Source: Pseudomonadota bacterium
GTDB lineage: Bacteria > Pseudomonadota > Gammaproteobacteria > DASZBR01
Reading direction: 5' to 3'
DNA: 64,000 nt
NCBI GenBank assembly: GCA_021777765.1
Contig: JAJYDF010000002.1
Span: 1 to 64,000 of the forward strand
The position numbers were made by a program, and so were the translations under genes. Under the pieces are notes generated by a model. It worked only from the letters and a program-made list of their open reading frames with translations, was not told where the DNA came from and made no database searches. Numbering within the stretch: position 1 is the first letter of the stretch; each line of letters starts with the position of its first letter. Shown here one piece after another: positions 1 to 9,225 of the stretch.

Positions 1-97
1 TTTTATGCATTAGCGGCATAATTTTGCGTGGGGAAAATACGTCAAAATTTTTAACAACCAATTTAAATAATTGCGACACTACCGTTTCTTTATTCAT
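1..97 (-). CDS. Possible 5' end of an unknown gene, cut by the window edge
   Basis: On the minus strand an ATG at 97-95 opens a frame with no stop to base 1 (32 codons, beginning MNKETVVSQLF). A weak purine stretch (CAGG) lies about 5 bases upstream. The fragment is too short to assign to a family. It could be chance, since the region is AT-rich and the frame is short. Confidence 0.3.
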   Translation of the reverse strand, partial: MNKETVVSQLFKLVVKNFDVFSPRKIMPLMHK

Positions 98-749
98 GAA
101 CCTGTACCTGAGTCAAATTTTCCAAAATGAATTATTTAAAAATGAAACCAACATATCAAGGTGATTGGTTTATAATTTTTTTTCAAATAAATATTGATTT
201 GATATCATTTAACATCAAAAATTGTTTAGATGCCATATTACTGATTCTTATAATTGTAATAATTTATCCTACAAAGTGATCATTGGTTTTCACATGAAAT
301 TATTAAAAAACAACATATAAGTGTCGCATAAGATATAAACAGTTTTTGCTTTCATTTTAAGTTAATAACATATGTAGCACGAGATTGTCTTTAGATAACA
401 GAAATTGGCTAGGAAATTAACACGGAAATACTCGGAAGATAATTCTTTCCGTCTTTGTTGAGAGAAAGACAAAGCAAATAGATTACAAACCATCTATGAA
501 CGTCAAATAAACAGTCGTTTTAATGAACTTGAAAATAGTCACACATCGAATGTTCGTTAAAGTAGTTGTGTAAAAAATTTAATAAATCATCTTGCGTGAT
601 TTTTGCGTGACTGAGTGATGCATTGTTATGCAATTTACTGCAAAATGTAATGGGCGTCCCGCAGATAAATTTAATATAAATCAAATAATTAATCTACTTT
701 TGACTGGGCGAATTCTAGCTCCAAATGCGACACTCAATGAGGTCTCCCA
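98..749. other. Intergenic region upstream of vapB
   Basis: This 650-base AT-rich stretch holds no convincing gene. Around 470-560 one frame reads 31 sense codons of protein-like composition ending at a TAA near 560, with no start, which could be the tail of a decayed gene. Nothing else is recognisable. Confidence 0.4.
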
Positions 750-983
750 ATGAAAACTGCAACCGTATTTAAAAATGGCCATAGCACTCAAGCTGTTCGC
801 ATTCCTAAAGAATATCGCATTTCAACCAAAGAAGTGTGGATAGAGAAATTAGGTGATTCTCTTGTTATCACACCCAAACCTACCTCATGGGATGATTTCT
901 TTACCAGCTCGCACAAAATATCAGAAGATTTTTCCATGGAAAGAAATCAAAAAGCCACTCAGCAAAGAGATGAGCGGGATTAA
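750..983 (+). CDS. vapB: VapB-type antitoxin (AbrB/SpoVT fold)
   Basis: This 77-aa protein has the form of a VapB/MazE swapped-hairpin antitoxin. The N-terminal half (about residues 1-45) matches the family pattern: MKTATVFKNGHSTQAVRIPK, then a hydrophobic strand ending in VITP. The C-terminal half is polar and would wrap the toxin. A GAGG ribosome site lies 7-8 bases before the ATG. In intact systems the product binds a PIN-domain toxin and represses its own promoter. Here the toxin frame that starts 8 bases downstream is broken, so the antitoxin is probably an orphan remnant. The family call is strong; activity is not shown. Confidence 0.8.
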   Translation: MKTATVFKNGHSTQAVRIPKEYRISTKEVWIEKLGDSLVITPKPTSWDDFFTSSHKISEDFSMERNQKATQQRDERD

Positions 984-991
984 TTACCATT

Positions 992-1099
992 ATGAAATAT
1001 TTATTAGACACTAATATTTGTAGTTATATTATTAAATATAAACCACTTGAAGTATGGAAAAAATTGAAATCAGTATCAATCGATGATGGTGCAAAATGA
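992..1099 (+). pseudogene. vapC: Truncated VapC-type PIN-domain toxin
   Basis: A frame starting 8 bases after vapB encodes MKYLLDTNICSYIIK, the typical VapC start with the first catalytic Asp of the PIN domain (D6). It stops at TGA after 35 codons, against about 130 in an intact VapC. The distal Glu/Asp residues of the active site do not appear in the following 250 bases in any frame I could follow. The gene therefore looks deleted rather than simply frameshifted. Confidence 0.75.
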
Positions 1100-1352
1100 T
1101 AGAAGCGCTAAATTGTGCTTTTATTTACATTGAAGAAGCTATCGCGATAATTTTTCATTCCAAATGCCACAATACAAAATACCTATTTTACGGGCTTTAG
1201 TATTATGAGAATCAGCCTATAGTGCTTTTATAAATTTCAGCAAAGATATTTAAAAAACGAATTTATGGTTTACCTTCATATATAAAACCAACAATAATAC
1301 ATTAATATGTCATCATCATTTATTACTAGAACTAACTGTGAGGATATAATAT

Positions 1353-3461
1353 ATGAGACTGCTACAATTAGTGGAAAAAAAATCAACAACTTCACAAGCT
1401 GCTGAATCAGATGAAATAAACGAAGAACAACTAGAAAAAATTAAGCTCTGGCATGAAGAAATTTGTGCTTCCCAAATTGCAGCCACCCAATCAACCCATC
1501 CTGCTTTACAATGGGGACTATTATTCTCAAATTTCTTGAATAAATACTTTAAAAGCCGCGTTTCTTCCTCAGTAAATAATAACACTCCTTTACCCTTTGC
1601 TTTATGTATTGGGGGATCTCTTTTAAGCGGTATCTCAACACCGTATAGTCCAACTGAAATTTTTATTATCTTAAAAGATAAGCAAGAATTTGCAGTATAC
1701 AATCAATATTTAATCGATATGTTAGAAGATTTCAAACAAATAGCTAAACAGGATAAATCTGACTTATTGGGCATTAATTTTTGCAAGACAAAGCCTCCCT
1801 TTCTTTGCGGTAACAGAGAAGTATTATTACAGCAATTAGATAAATTAGAAGGCAATGCGTGGCTAATTAATATACTCTCTGCCAGTGTAATCATGGGCGA
1901 TAATAATTTATTACATGAGATACAACATGACCTTACAAAACAAGGTATTTATCGTTATGAAAAGCATTATAAACATATCAGCAGTTTTTTATATGATTTA
2001 ACAACAAGGCAAAATCCTGAGCCAAAGACCAAAGACACTATTAATCTTCAAGAAGATATTATGGCTCCGCTATCCTGCTTTATTTTTGCTTTAAAATATG
2101 AATTTAATCTGTTAAATATTTCTACTACTAAAGAATTAATTTTTGCCCTGGAAACTTTTGAAAATATTTCGCCTGATGTAGCGACTTTAATCCGAACTGT
2201 TTTAGCTAAAGCAAGCAAAATAATGTGGGATCATCACTTAGATCTCAAAAAACCCATATATTTTTTAAAAATTACCTCAAAAAACAGAGAAGAGCTTCTA
2301 TCCTTGTTAGATATTATTGCCGTTATAAGAACAATAGCAAACCAACGTATCAAGCGCCGCGAATCTTCTATTTATCCCAGCCACATAGCAATGCGCTGTG
2401 TCACTCTAGATAAACAAAACTTGACCCTCAGTGAAAAAATAATTTCCGAAAAAAACCATAAAGTGAATATTTTCAATGCCACTGATGAAATGAAAAAATA
2501 TTTTGATGACCATATTAATACTTTTAAAATTGATACTGCAGGGAGACCAGAAGCAATTGCATCGCGATTATTTAATGACGTCAGCATACCTGCTCATTTT
2601 ACCAGCTACATTGATAATTTTTTCTTATGTGTTTCTAAAGGAAATATTGAACCAACTAAATTTCATAGTTGGTTATGGGCGGCTATTAGACGCTGCTCAC
2701 ATGATATTTTTGATACGGCGGGCCATATTAAGCAGGATCTGTTAGCAATAATTAATCAAGATAAATGGTATGATAATTCTTCTAAAAAAATTGGACGCGA
2801 GAAATTAAATAATTTTATTTTATTTTCATATTTCATGAATGCATTATTTGCAGGTATCGTAAATGATCCCCGTTATATTAAAATTAACCAAGCTTCCATT
2901 GAATTCGACTCATTAAATCCACTTATGCGCCAGATACAACTCCATACCAATGATTTTTTTCAATCAAATATTTACTCTCAAAAGATCATTAAAAAAATCC
3001 AAGAAACTAATTATTATGCAGCATTGATTGGTGAAATGGCTTGTTTAAATTCTTTGATTGCCAGGCTGGCAAACTCTTTAAAATTAAATATTAATAATCG
3101 TGAATCTGAACTTTATCGGTTATACCTTGGCACCGAAGACAACATAAATAGTTTACAGGGTCTTTTTACTTCAATTAATACTTTTATCAAAAATCGCGAG
3201 CGCACAAATATTATTTCACCGCAAGAATTTCACGATTACGATACTAAAATAAATAAATTAATAGAAACCTTTGCGAAAGAATTATTAATACTCTTGAAAG
3301 AAATTAAAACAAGTTGGCGCCATAGATTATTTATTGAAAGTTGCGAAATAGATAAAATATTACCTTTTATTGATAAAATGAAAATACAATTAGCTTTTTT
3401 TGCGCAAGAAGCAGTAAAAGTGCCAGAAAATAAATTTCCTGAGAAATGCTCGATATCTTGA
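1353..3461 (+). CDS. Large protein with a degenerate nucleotidyltransferase-like region (GlnD/DUF294 type); candidate effector
   Basis: This 702-aa protein has no signal peptide or clear membrane segment. Residues 84-107 (FALCIGGSLLSG, then SPTEIFIIL) resemble the GS-x(n)-DxD core of GlnD/DUF294 nucleotidyltransferases, but the metal-binding Asp pair reads T-E. Residues about 178-215 and a helical block beginning INLQEDIMAPLSCFIFALKY (about 227-300) resemble the DUF294 C-terminal region. The remaining roughly 400 residues are helical and unrecognised. The gene stands alone. If the NT reading is right, the domain is probably inactive or uses altered metal ligands. The effector idea rests only on size, novelty and the likely intracellular lifestyle. 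Confidence 0.4.
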   Translation: MRLLQLVEKKSTTSQAAESDEINEEQLEKIKLWHEEICASQIAATQSTHPALQWGLLFSNFLNKYFKSRVSSSVNNNTPLPFALCIGGSLLSGISTPYSPTEIFIILKDKQEFAVYNQYLIDMLEDFKQIAKQDKSDLLGINFCKTKPPFLCGNREVLLQQLDKLEGNAWLINILSASVIMGDNNLLHEIQHDLTKQGIYRYEKHYKHISSFLYDLTTRQNPEPKTKDTINLQEDIMAPLSCFIFALKYEFNLLNISTTKELIFALETFENISPDVATLIRTVLAKASKIMWDHHLDLKKPIYFLKITSKNREELLSLLDIIAVIRTIANQRIKRRESSIYPSHIAMRCVTLDKQNLTLSEKIISEKNHKVNIFNATDEMKKYFDDHINTFKIDTAGRPEAIASRLFNDVSIPAHFTSYIDNFFLCVSKGNIEPTKFHSWLWAAIRRCSHDIFDTAGHIKQDLLAIINQDKWYDNSSKKIGREKLNNFILFSYFMNALFAGIVNDPRYIKINQASIEFDSLNPLMRQIQLHTNDFFQSNIYSQKIIKKIQETNYYAALIGEMACLNSLIARLANSLKLNINNRESELYRLYLGTEDNINSLQGLFTSINTFIKNRERTNIISPQEFHDYDTKINKLIETFAKELLILLKEIKTSWRHRLFIESCEIDKILPFIDKMKIQLAFFAQEAVKVPENKFPEKCSIS

Positions 3462-3867
3462 TTAAAACAACAAAAAATCAATAAACAATAAAAAGGAGCA
3501 GAAGTTTGCATTGAAATGATGCGCATTGTACCAAACTTGTCTTGCCATAACTGTGTGGGGGTATAATTAATTGCGATTATCTACTTGATTTTTAATAAAT
3601 TTTTGTATGATGCCTACCCCTCGCGTTCTCACTGCCGCTATTAATTGTAATGAATTAAGCATTATCACAGTGTAAAAATGATGTTTTTACATGAGATCAT
3701 GAATGGTTAATCAGATAAATAATTTCTCGAGCGTCCGATAATTAGAATAATTTTTCTATCAATAAATCTACCGCGTTTTCGATTCTCTTATCAGATATTA
3801 CATCTCAATTTAGTTGTAAAAATAATGATTTATTAAAAATATTTAAAACGAGATGAGGAAAAAGATT
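3462..3867. other. Intergenic region with a small hairpin
   Basis: About 400 bases without a gene separate the nucleotidyltransferase-like gene from the ankyrin gene. A perfect 8-bp inverted repeat (TGTAAAAA / TTTTTACA, 5-base loop) lies at 3671-3691. It could be a regulator site or a weak terminator stem. No other element is recognisable. Confidence 0.4.
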
Positions 3868-6800
3868 ATGACAGATTTAGAGTTAATAGGAGCGATTGTA
3901 AATAAAGATCTAGAAAATTTAAAAATTCTCGCTGAAGAACGTATTGCTTTATATGGTCCGGGTGCAATTAATCATTACCTTGTTGACTGTGATTTTAATG
4001 GATTTACTTTACTGTCATTAGCAGCTTACGTAGGTGATGCGCCTATCATGCAGTATTTGATTAGCAAGGGCGCTGATAAAAATATGATCAATTCTGAAGG
4101 TGCCGTCATGGACTCGGAAGGATATAGTCCCTTTTTAATCGCAGCTTCGAAGGGAAATTTTAATGCTGTGAAATTTTTTATGGATGTTGAGGGTATGGAC
4201 GCTAATCAAGAATTTGGTGGAACCACCTCAAATGTATCTATTCTTTACGAAGCTGCTCAACAAAACCATGAAAATGTTGTCGCTTTTATGATGGCTCATG
4301 GAGCAAGTCCTAATACGATTGGTAGTCTATCAAATGAACCACCCATGCATATTGCCATTAGAAATGGTCGTTTGGATATTTTGCAAATGTTTGACCGCGT
4401 CGCTTCTCGTTACGACAAGACATTAGATTACAATCAACCAATCGGTGATCATACTCAAACTCCTTTACATTATGCTGTTAAAAATAAACAAAAAGAAATT
4501 GTAGATTTTCTCTTAGAAAAAAAAGTAAATATCGACGCAGTCACTGTTCAATCTAGTGAAGATGAAATGGAAGAAAAAGATGCAGGTCAAACAGCGTTAC
4601 ATTTGGCAGCAGAATCTGGATTAGATGAAATTGCAGAAGCATTGCTAAAACATGGTGCTAATCCAAATGCAGTCTTAGTAAATAATGACCCATTACCAGA
4701 AGCGACCCCCTTATATCTCGCAGTAACAAATGACCATCTTGCGGTCGCACGACTTTTATTATCAAAAGGTGCTAAACCTAACGCTGCTTTAAGTGGTGAT
4801 AGTTGCGGTGGTTTCGTCTCTTTGCATATCGCTGTAGAAAATAAAAATCTTCCAATGGCACAATTGCTTCTAGAAAACGGCGCGAATCCAAATGCTTATA
4901 CCACAAATGGTGAGTCTGAAAACGAGTTAGGCGAAACACCAATACACATGGCTGCCAGGGAAAGATCGGTAGAGAGGGCACAACTTTTATTAGAGCATGG
5001 TGCAGACCCCGATGGTGGCTTCGGTACCCTAGCTATACTTAATCATTCTCCCTTACAAATGGCCGTTAAATCAGGACTTTTTGATTTAGTCTATTTATTA
5101 CTTACTTATGGCGCCACTCTTAATGAGTCTATTGTTAAACAAATTGCTGATGAACGAGCATTAGCTGATGAACAACTATTCTCTGATAAGTTTCCAGAAG
5201 TGGCAAAGCTTGTTGACGATTATTTTGCGCTGACCCGGGCTATTGCTCAACATAATTTCGTGGCACTAAGGGACTTAGTGCTAGAGAAGAAAGAACTTGC
5301 CCGTATAATAATGCCTAATGGCAATACCCTTTTGCATTGCGCTGTCAAAATGGCAAATCAAACAGATGAAGATAAGCTTCTTGCATTCATTCATTTTCTT
5401 CTAAAAAATAATGTTGATAAACAAAAACGTAATAAAGAAGGAAAATTTGCCCTTGATTATGCAAGATCATTACACCTACCTAAGCTTGTCAATGAACTCA
5501 CCAGTGATTTAGAAAAGCAATTACATTATGTTTTATTTTGCCGTCCTGCCATCTCATCTGTTGTTTATGAATTGCTATCCGGGCAAAAAGTTTTTAGGCC
5601 TAATACAAATTTCCCGGAAGAAATTATGCGAGACATGAATAAAATGATAATGGAAATGGAGATCAAAAAAACGGGTAGTACAAATGATCTTAAAAGACCA
5701 GGCCCAGAAGAATATGATTTGACGAAATGTATGCGAATGCTCTTTACGAATAAAATCGATTTTGTTAATTCATTTATTGTTCAGGAACCAGGCTTGGTTT
5801 ATAAATCCACCATAGAGTTGATGAATAAACTCATCGAAGAATCAGACCATGAATACCATGATCGAATGACATTTCATTTAGAAGCGAGTGATCAATTTAG
5901 TGATGATGAATGTTTTCTCCTTCATATTTTAAAAAATATATATATAAAAATTTTTACTATAATCTATATAATTTATAAATATCCGCTACTAATAACTACA
6001 TCCAAGGAGAGAACCATGAAAAAAATCGGGACACTGAGTTTTACCTGCATTATATCCTTTATATTTATTAGCACATTATTGATTACTCCAACATCATGTT
6101 ACGCCCAACAAACTTTAAACTGGCAACAATGGCAAAATCAATTAAGGGTAGATGCAATATCACAAGGTATATCAACAAAAATATTTGATAACACTGTGGG
6201 TCAAATGAATGGACCGGATCAACAAATTTTATATTTTGATAAAACACAACCTGAGAAACGCATATCCTATATTAATTATCGCAATACGCGCATTGATTCT
6301 TTAAGAATTAAAATGGGACGTTCGGCATATCAAAATCATTATCAATTATTAAATCAAATTGGCAGCGACTATGGTGTAGATCCTTGTATCGTAACTGCTA
6401 TCTGGGGAATAGAAACCAGCTATGGACATTATATGGGTAATTATCCAGTCATTAATTCATTAGCAACATTGGCGTATGATAGCAATCGTCCTGATTATTT
6501 TCGTTCTGAATTATTAATTGCATTACATATATTAAATGATGACCAAGTCTCCTATAGCAATTTTAAAGGGGAATGGGCGGGTGCCTCAGGCGTGCCACAA
6601 TTTATGCCATCCAGTTGGCAAAAATATGCAGTGGATTATGATCATACAGGCCGTAAAGATATTTGGCGATCAACTCCCGATGGATTAGCGTCAATTGCAA
6701 ATTATTTAGCCATGAGTGGTTGGCATGCAAATCAACCGGTGCTTATCGAAGTCAATTTACCCGATAGTTTTGATGAGAATTTAATGGGCTTAAATGTGGT

Positions 6801-7014
6801 TAAGTCAGTGAATGACTGGCAAACATTAGGAGTCACCAGCGCAAATAATGCTTCATTACCACCACAAAATTTGTCTGCATCAATTATTCAACCGAATGGT
6901 GGCCCTGCCTTTATGGTATTTAATAATTTTAATGCGCTACAAAATTACAATGGTTCGTTGTTTTATGATTGCGCGGTAAATTATTTAGCAGATAAAATTT
7001 GTCAACGACAATAA
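3868..7014 (+). CDS. Ankyrin-repeat protein whose frame runs on into lytic transglycosylase
   Basis: From ATG 3868 the frame encodes about 11 ankyrin repeats in its first 550 residues (for example TPLHYAVKNKQKEIVDFLLE, TALHLAAESGLDEIAEALL). A helical segment of roughly 150 residues follows. No stop occurs before the lytic transglycosylase start at 6016, so the open frame is 1048 codons long. The start at 3868 is preferred to an in-frame ATG at 3853 because AGGA lies 8-11 bases before it. The junction (about 5930-6015) encodes a low-complexity Ile/Tyr/Lys string from AT-rich DNA that looks intergenic. I infer that the ankyrin gene has lost its stop, or was frameshifted near its 3' end. A true fusion would place a signal peptide in mid-protein. 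Ankyrin proteins of this type are frequent host-directed effectors in intracellular bacteria. Confidence 0.75.
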   Translation: MTDLELIGAIVNKDLENLKILAEERIALYGPGAINHYLVDCDFNGFTLLSLAAYVGDAPIMQYLISKGADKNMINSEGAVMDSEGYSPFLIAASKGNFNAVKFFMDVEGMDANQEFGGTTSNVSILYEAAQQNHENVVAFMMAHGASPNTIGSLSNEPPMHIAIRNGRLDILQMFDRVASRYDKTLDYNQPIGDHTQTPLHYAVKNKQKEIVDFLLEKKVNIDAVTVQSSEDEMEEKDAGQTALHLAAESGLDEIAEALLKHGANPNAVLVNNDPLPEATPLYLAVTNDHLAVARLLLSKGAKPNAALSGDSCGGFVSLHIAVENKNLPMAQLLLENGANPNAYTTNGESENELGETPIHMAARERSVERAQLLLEHGADPDGGFGTLAILNHSPLQMAVKSGLFDLVYLLLTYGATLNESIVKQIADERALADEQLFSDKFPEVAKLVDDYFALTRAIAQHNFVALRDLVLEKKELARIIMPNGNTLLHCAVKMANQTDEDKLLAFIHFLLKNNVDKQKRNKEGKFALDYARSLHLPKLVNELTSDLEKQLHYVLFCRPAISSVVYELLSGQKVFRPNTNFPEEIMRDMNKMIMEMEIKKTGSTNDLKRPGPEEYDLTKCMRMLFTNKIDFVNSFIVQEPGLVYKSTIELMNKLIEESDHEYHDRMTFHLEASDQFSDDECFLLHILKNIYIKIFTIIYIIYKYPLLITTSKERTMKKIGTLSFTCIISFIFISTLLITPTSCYAQQTLNWQQWQNQLRVDAISQGISTKIFDNTVGQMNGPDQQILYFDKTQPEKRISYINYRNTRIDSLRIKMGRSAYQNHYQLLNQIGSDYGVDPCIVTAIWGIETSYGHYMGNYPVINSLATLAYDSNRPDYFRSELLIALHILNDDQVSYSNFKGEWAGASGVPQFMPSSWQKYAVDYDHTGRKDIWRSTPDGLASIANYLAMSGWHANQPVLIEVNLPDSFDENLMGLNVVKSVNDWQTLGVTSANNASLPPQNLSASIIQPNGGPAFMVFNNFNALQNYNGSLFYDCAVNYLADKICQRQ
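6016..7014 (+). CDS. mltB: Secreted lytic murein transglycosylase, MltB/SLT_2 family (GH103)
   Basis: Reading from ATG 6016 gives a 332-aa protein with its own Shine-Dalgarno (AAGGAGAG). A signal peptide with cleavage after SCYA (residue 30) is clear. The MltB core contains the catalytic Glu at E133 in IWGIETSYGHY and the family motif GEWAGASGVPQFMPSSWQ near 186-203. The enzyme would cleave peptidoglycan glycan strands non-hydrolytically, leaving 1,6-anhydro ends, in the periplasm. There is no lipobox, so it is probably soluble or loosely attached. A TATAAT hexamer at 5958-5963 could be its own -10 box, though no good -35 is seen. Its stop abuts the stop of the convergent O-methyltransferase gene with no gap. 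Confidence 0.88.
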   Translation: MKKIGTLSFTCIISFIFISTLLITPTSCYAQQTLNWQQWQNQLRVDAISQGISTKIFDNTVGQMNGPDQQILYFDKTQPEKRISYINYRNTRIDSLRIKMGRSAYQNHYQLLNQIGSDYGVDPCIVTAIWGIETSYGHYMGNYPVINSLATLAYDSNRPDYFRSELLIALHILNDDQVSYSNFKGEWAGASGVPQFMPSSWQKYAVDYDHTGRKDIWRSTPDGLASIANYLAMSGWHANQPVLIEVNLPDSFDENLMGLNVVKSVNDWQTLGVTSANNASLPPQNLSASIIQPNGGPAFMVFNNFNALQNYNGSLFYDCAVNYLADKICQRQ

Positions 7015-7674
7015 TTATTTTTTTCTAGCGAGCGTAAGACCATCGCCAATTGGAACTAAACTTAATGAAATACGCTGATCTTGCAATAATTTTTCATTTA
7101 ACGCTCTTATAATTATTGTGCCCATATCATTTTGCGATAAATCAGCAACGCGTCCAGACCATAAGGTATTATCAATAACAATTAATCCGCCCGGCCTAAT
7201 TAATTGCAAACTCTTTTCATAATAATTATCGTAATTTGCTTTATCAGCATCAATAAAAATAAAATCAAATGTATTAGCATGACGTTCAGCAATCAATAAA
7301 TCTAATAATTCATTGGCTGGCATTAAATGAAATTTAATTTTGCTATCAATGCCTGCTTTATACCAAGCGTCTCGCGCAAAATGAGTAAATTGATCAGCAA
7401 TATCACAAGCAATTAATTCACCATCATCAGGCAATGCTAACGCCATCGCAGTTGAACTATAGCCAGTATAAACACCTAATTCGAGAATTTTTTTAGCGCC
7501 CATTAATTCAATAATTAACATCATTAATTGCGCTTGTTCTGGTGGAACTTGCATTATTCCGCCAGGCAAATCAGCGGTAATCATTCTTAATTCGGCTAAT
7601 ACATTTGGTTCTCGTAATGAGACCGATTGCAAATAGTGGTATAAATTGTCTGTTAGAAATGTAGTGCTCTTCAT
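7015..7674 (-). CDS. SAM-dependent O-methyltransferase (caffeoyl-CoA OMT-like, family 3)
   Basis: This 219-aa class I methyltransferase carries motif I at residues 63-73 (ILELGVYTGYS), the acidic SAM-binding strand ending at D91, and the metal-dependent OMT motif FDFIFIDADKANYDNYY. These are typical of cation-dependent catechol/caffeoyl-CoA O-methyltransferases (MdmC/YrrM group). Length is normal for the family. The substrate cannot be read from sequence; bacterial members act on small catechols or hydroxylated tRNA uridine. The gene has a GGAG-type ribosome site and is transcribed alone, tail to tail with mltB. Confidence 0.88.
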   Translation of the reverse strand: MKSTTFLTDNLYHYLQSVSLREPNVLAELRMITADLPGGIMQVPPEQAQLMMLIIELMGAKKILELGVYTGYSSTAMALALPDDGELIACDIADQFTHFARDAWYKAGIDSKIKFHLMPANELLDLLIAERHANTFDFIFIDADKANYDNYYEKSLQLIRPGGLIVIDNTLWSGRVADLSQNDMGTIIIRALNEKLLQDQRISLSLVPIGDGLTLARKK

Positions 7675-7812
7675 TTTATATGCTCCTTTTTTATATAAAA
7701 TTTAAATAATATAATTGATCAGCTAAATGGCCGTATATCGTTATTATTCTAATCAATCATCAGAATTAATAATTGTACAATAATATTACCCACCTCTTTC
7801 TTTTGAATATTA

Positions 7813-7840
7813 TTGGCTATAAGGCGGGCCATAATACAAT
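7813..7840 (+). promoter_or_regulatory. Possible sigma-70 promoter of the buf genes
   Basis: TTGGCT at 7813-7818 and TACAAT at 7835-7840 are separated by 16 bases and lie about 90 bases before the bufA start. The match is moderate and AT-rich DNA gives many chance matches. No metal-regulator operator was recognised. Confidence 0.3.
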
Positions 7841-7929
7841 ATTAATGGTAACAAATGGTCAAAAATATATTTACACCCACCCGATATCACATTATCTTAA
7901 TTGACTTTAATTTTCAGAAAGGAATCACT

Positions 7930-8223
7930 ATGAAAGATCTAGACAAAATTGTTAAATCAGCGATTACTGGTTTAATTGTACTGTCTTCTGCTACCGCATT
8001 GATTAACAGTACTCAAGTTGTTGCAGCAGATCAACAAATGGAAAAATGTTATGGCATCGTGAAAGCAGGTATGAATGACTGCCAAACTGCGACGCAAGGT
8101 TGTGCATCTTCTGCTACAAAAGATCGTCAACCAGATGCATTTATATTTTTACCCAAAGGTATATGTAGCAGAATCGTAGGCGGTAGTTTAACAATTCCAA
8201 AAACAAATAGTACTGAAAAATAA
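7930..8223 (+). CDS. bufA: Bufferin precursor peptide (BufA1 family, DUF2282)
   Basis: The 97-aa product is chosen from ATG 7930, which follows AAAGGAATC at good spacing; an in-frame ATG at 7855 lacks a ribosome site. It has an N-terminal hydrophobic signal segment (about 9-32, cleavage probably after VVA or AAD). The mature part has four cysteines: C40 in MEKCYGIVKAGMNDC, C51, C58 and C79. This is the pattern of DUF2282 bufferins. In characterised members the neighbouring MNIO enzyme modifies core cysteines, and the exported peptide sequesters copper. bufB begins 12 bases downstream, so the two are co-transcribed. Family assignment is firm; metal specificity is inferred. Confidence 0.85.
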   Translation: MKDLDKIVKSAITGLIVLSSATALINSTQVVAADQQMEKCYGIVKAGMNDCQTATQGCASSATKDRQPDAFIFLPKGICSRIVGGSLTIPKTNSTEK

Positions 8224-8235
8224 GAGAAAATTCAT

Positions 8236-9099
8236 TTGCAGAATAACCACCAACAATTAAGTACTATCCCACCACTTGCTGGAGTTGGTTTACGCGCTGA
8301 GCATTATCAGGAGATTATTAAATTAAAACCTGATATTGCTTGGTTTGAAGTACATAGCGAAAATTATTTCAGCAAAGGTGGCAAACCACATTATTATCTG
8401 GAAATTATCCGTCAAAATTATCCATTAAGTTTTCATGGTATTGGTTTATCACTTGGCTCATCTGATGAATTAAATTTACATCATCTTAAGCAGTTGAAAA
8501 TATTAATTGAACGATATGAACCTTATTTTGTATCAGAACATCTCTGCTGGTCATCTATAAATAATAAATATTTTAACGATTTATTACCTTTACCTTATAA
8601 TGAAGAAAGCTTAAATCACATTACTGACAGAATTAATAAAGTACAAGATTATTTAAATAGAAAAATCTTAATTGAAAATATAACCAGTTATTTGCAATTT
8701 ACACATTCTTCAATGGTTGAATATGAATTTATCAATCTCATCGCACAAAAAACCGGCTGCGGTATAGTGCTAGATATAAATAATTTATTTATTAATAGCA
8801 TTAATCATCAATGGGACGTAAAAGATTATATAAAAAATATAAACAGTAAATATATTCAAGAAATTCATTTAGCCGGTTTCACTGAAAATTTGTTAGATAA
8901 CGGCAGTATACTGATTGATACCCATGACAAACCCGTTGCTTATGATGTATGGGAAGTTTATTTGTTCGCATTGCATATAATTGGCAATAAACCTACTTTG
9001 ATTGAATGGGATAAAAACTTACCACCATTGGATATATTGTTAAATGAAGCAAATAAGGCAAATTATATATTGAAAAATAGGCATGTTCCCACTATGTAA
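8236..9099 (+). CDS. bufB: MNIO-family enzyme (DUF692), bufferin maturase BufB
   Basis: This 287-aa TIM-barrel protein is a multinuclear non-heme iron oxidase of the DUF692 family. Visible family signatures include GVGLRAEHY near the N-terminus, LSFHGIGLSLGS (H67), SEHLCW, LIENI, LDINNLF, EIHLAGF and the C-terminal LIEWD; together these supply the His/Asp/Glu ligands for the iron cluster. It would oxidise cysteines of the BufA peptide encoded just upstream. The start is TTG at 8236, chosen because it keeps the full barrel and lies about 7 bases after AAGAGAAA. The usual partner BufC is encoded about 4 kb downstream rather than adjacent. Confidence 0.88.
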   Translation: MQNNHQQLSTIPPLAGVGLRAEHYQEIIKLKPDIAWFEVHSENYFSKGGKPHYYLEIIRQNYPLSFHGIGLSLGSSDELNLHHLKQLKILIERYEPYFVSEHLCWSSINNKYFNDLLPLPYNEESLNHITDRINKVQDYLNRKILIENITSYLQFTHSSMVEYEFINLIAQKTGCGIVLDINNLFINSINHQWDVKDYIKNINSKYIQEIHLAGFTENLLDNGSILIDTHDKPVAYDVWEVYLFALHIIGNKPTLIEWDKNLPPLDILLNEANKANYILKNRHVPTM

Positions 9100-9225
9100 T
9101 CCGTTTCATTAACGCTGCCATACATTTCCAATCAACTGCGGTACTTCATTAGATATCCCTATGATAACAGACTAGTTTTAGAAATTATGTTAGAATAGAA
9201 AAAGTTAAGATTGGGGCAATTATCT

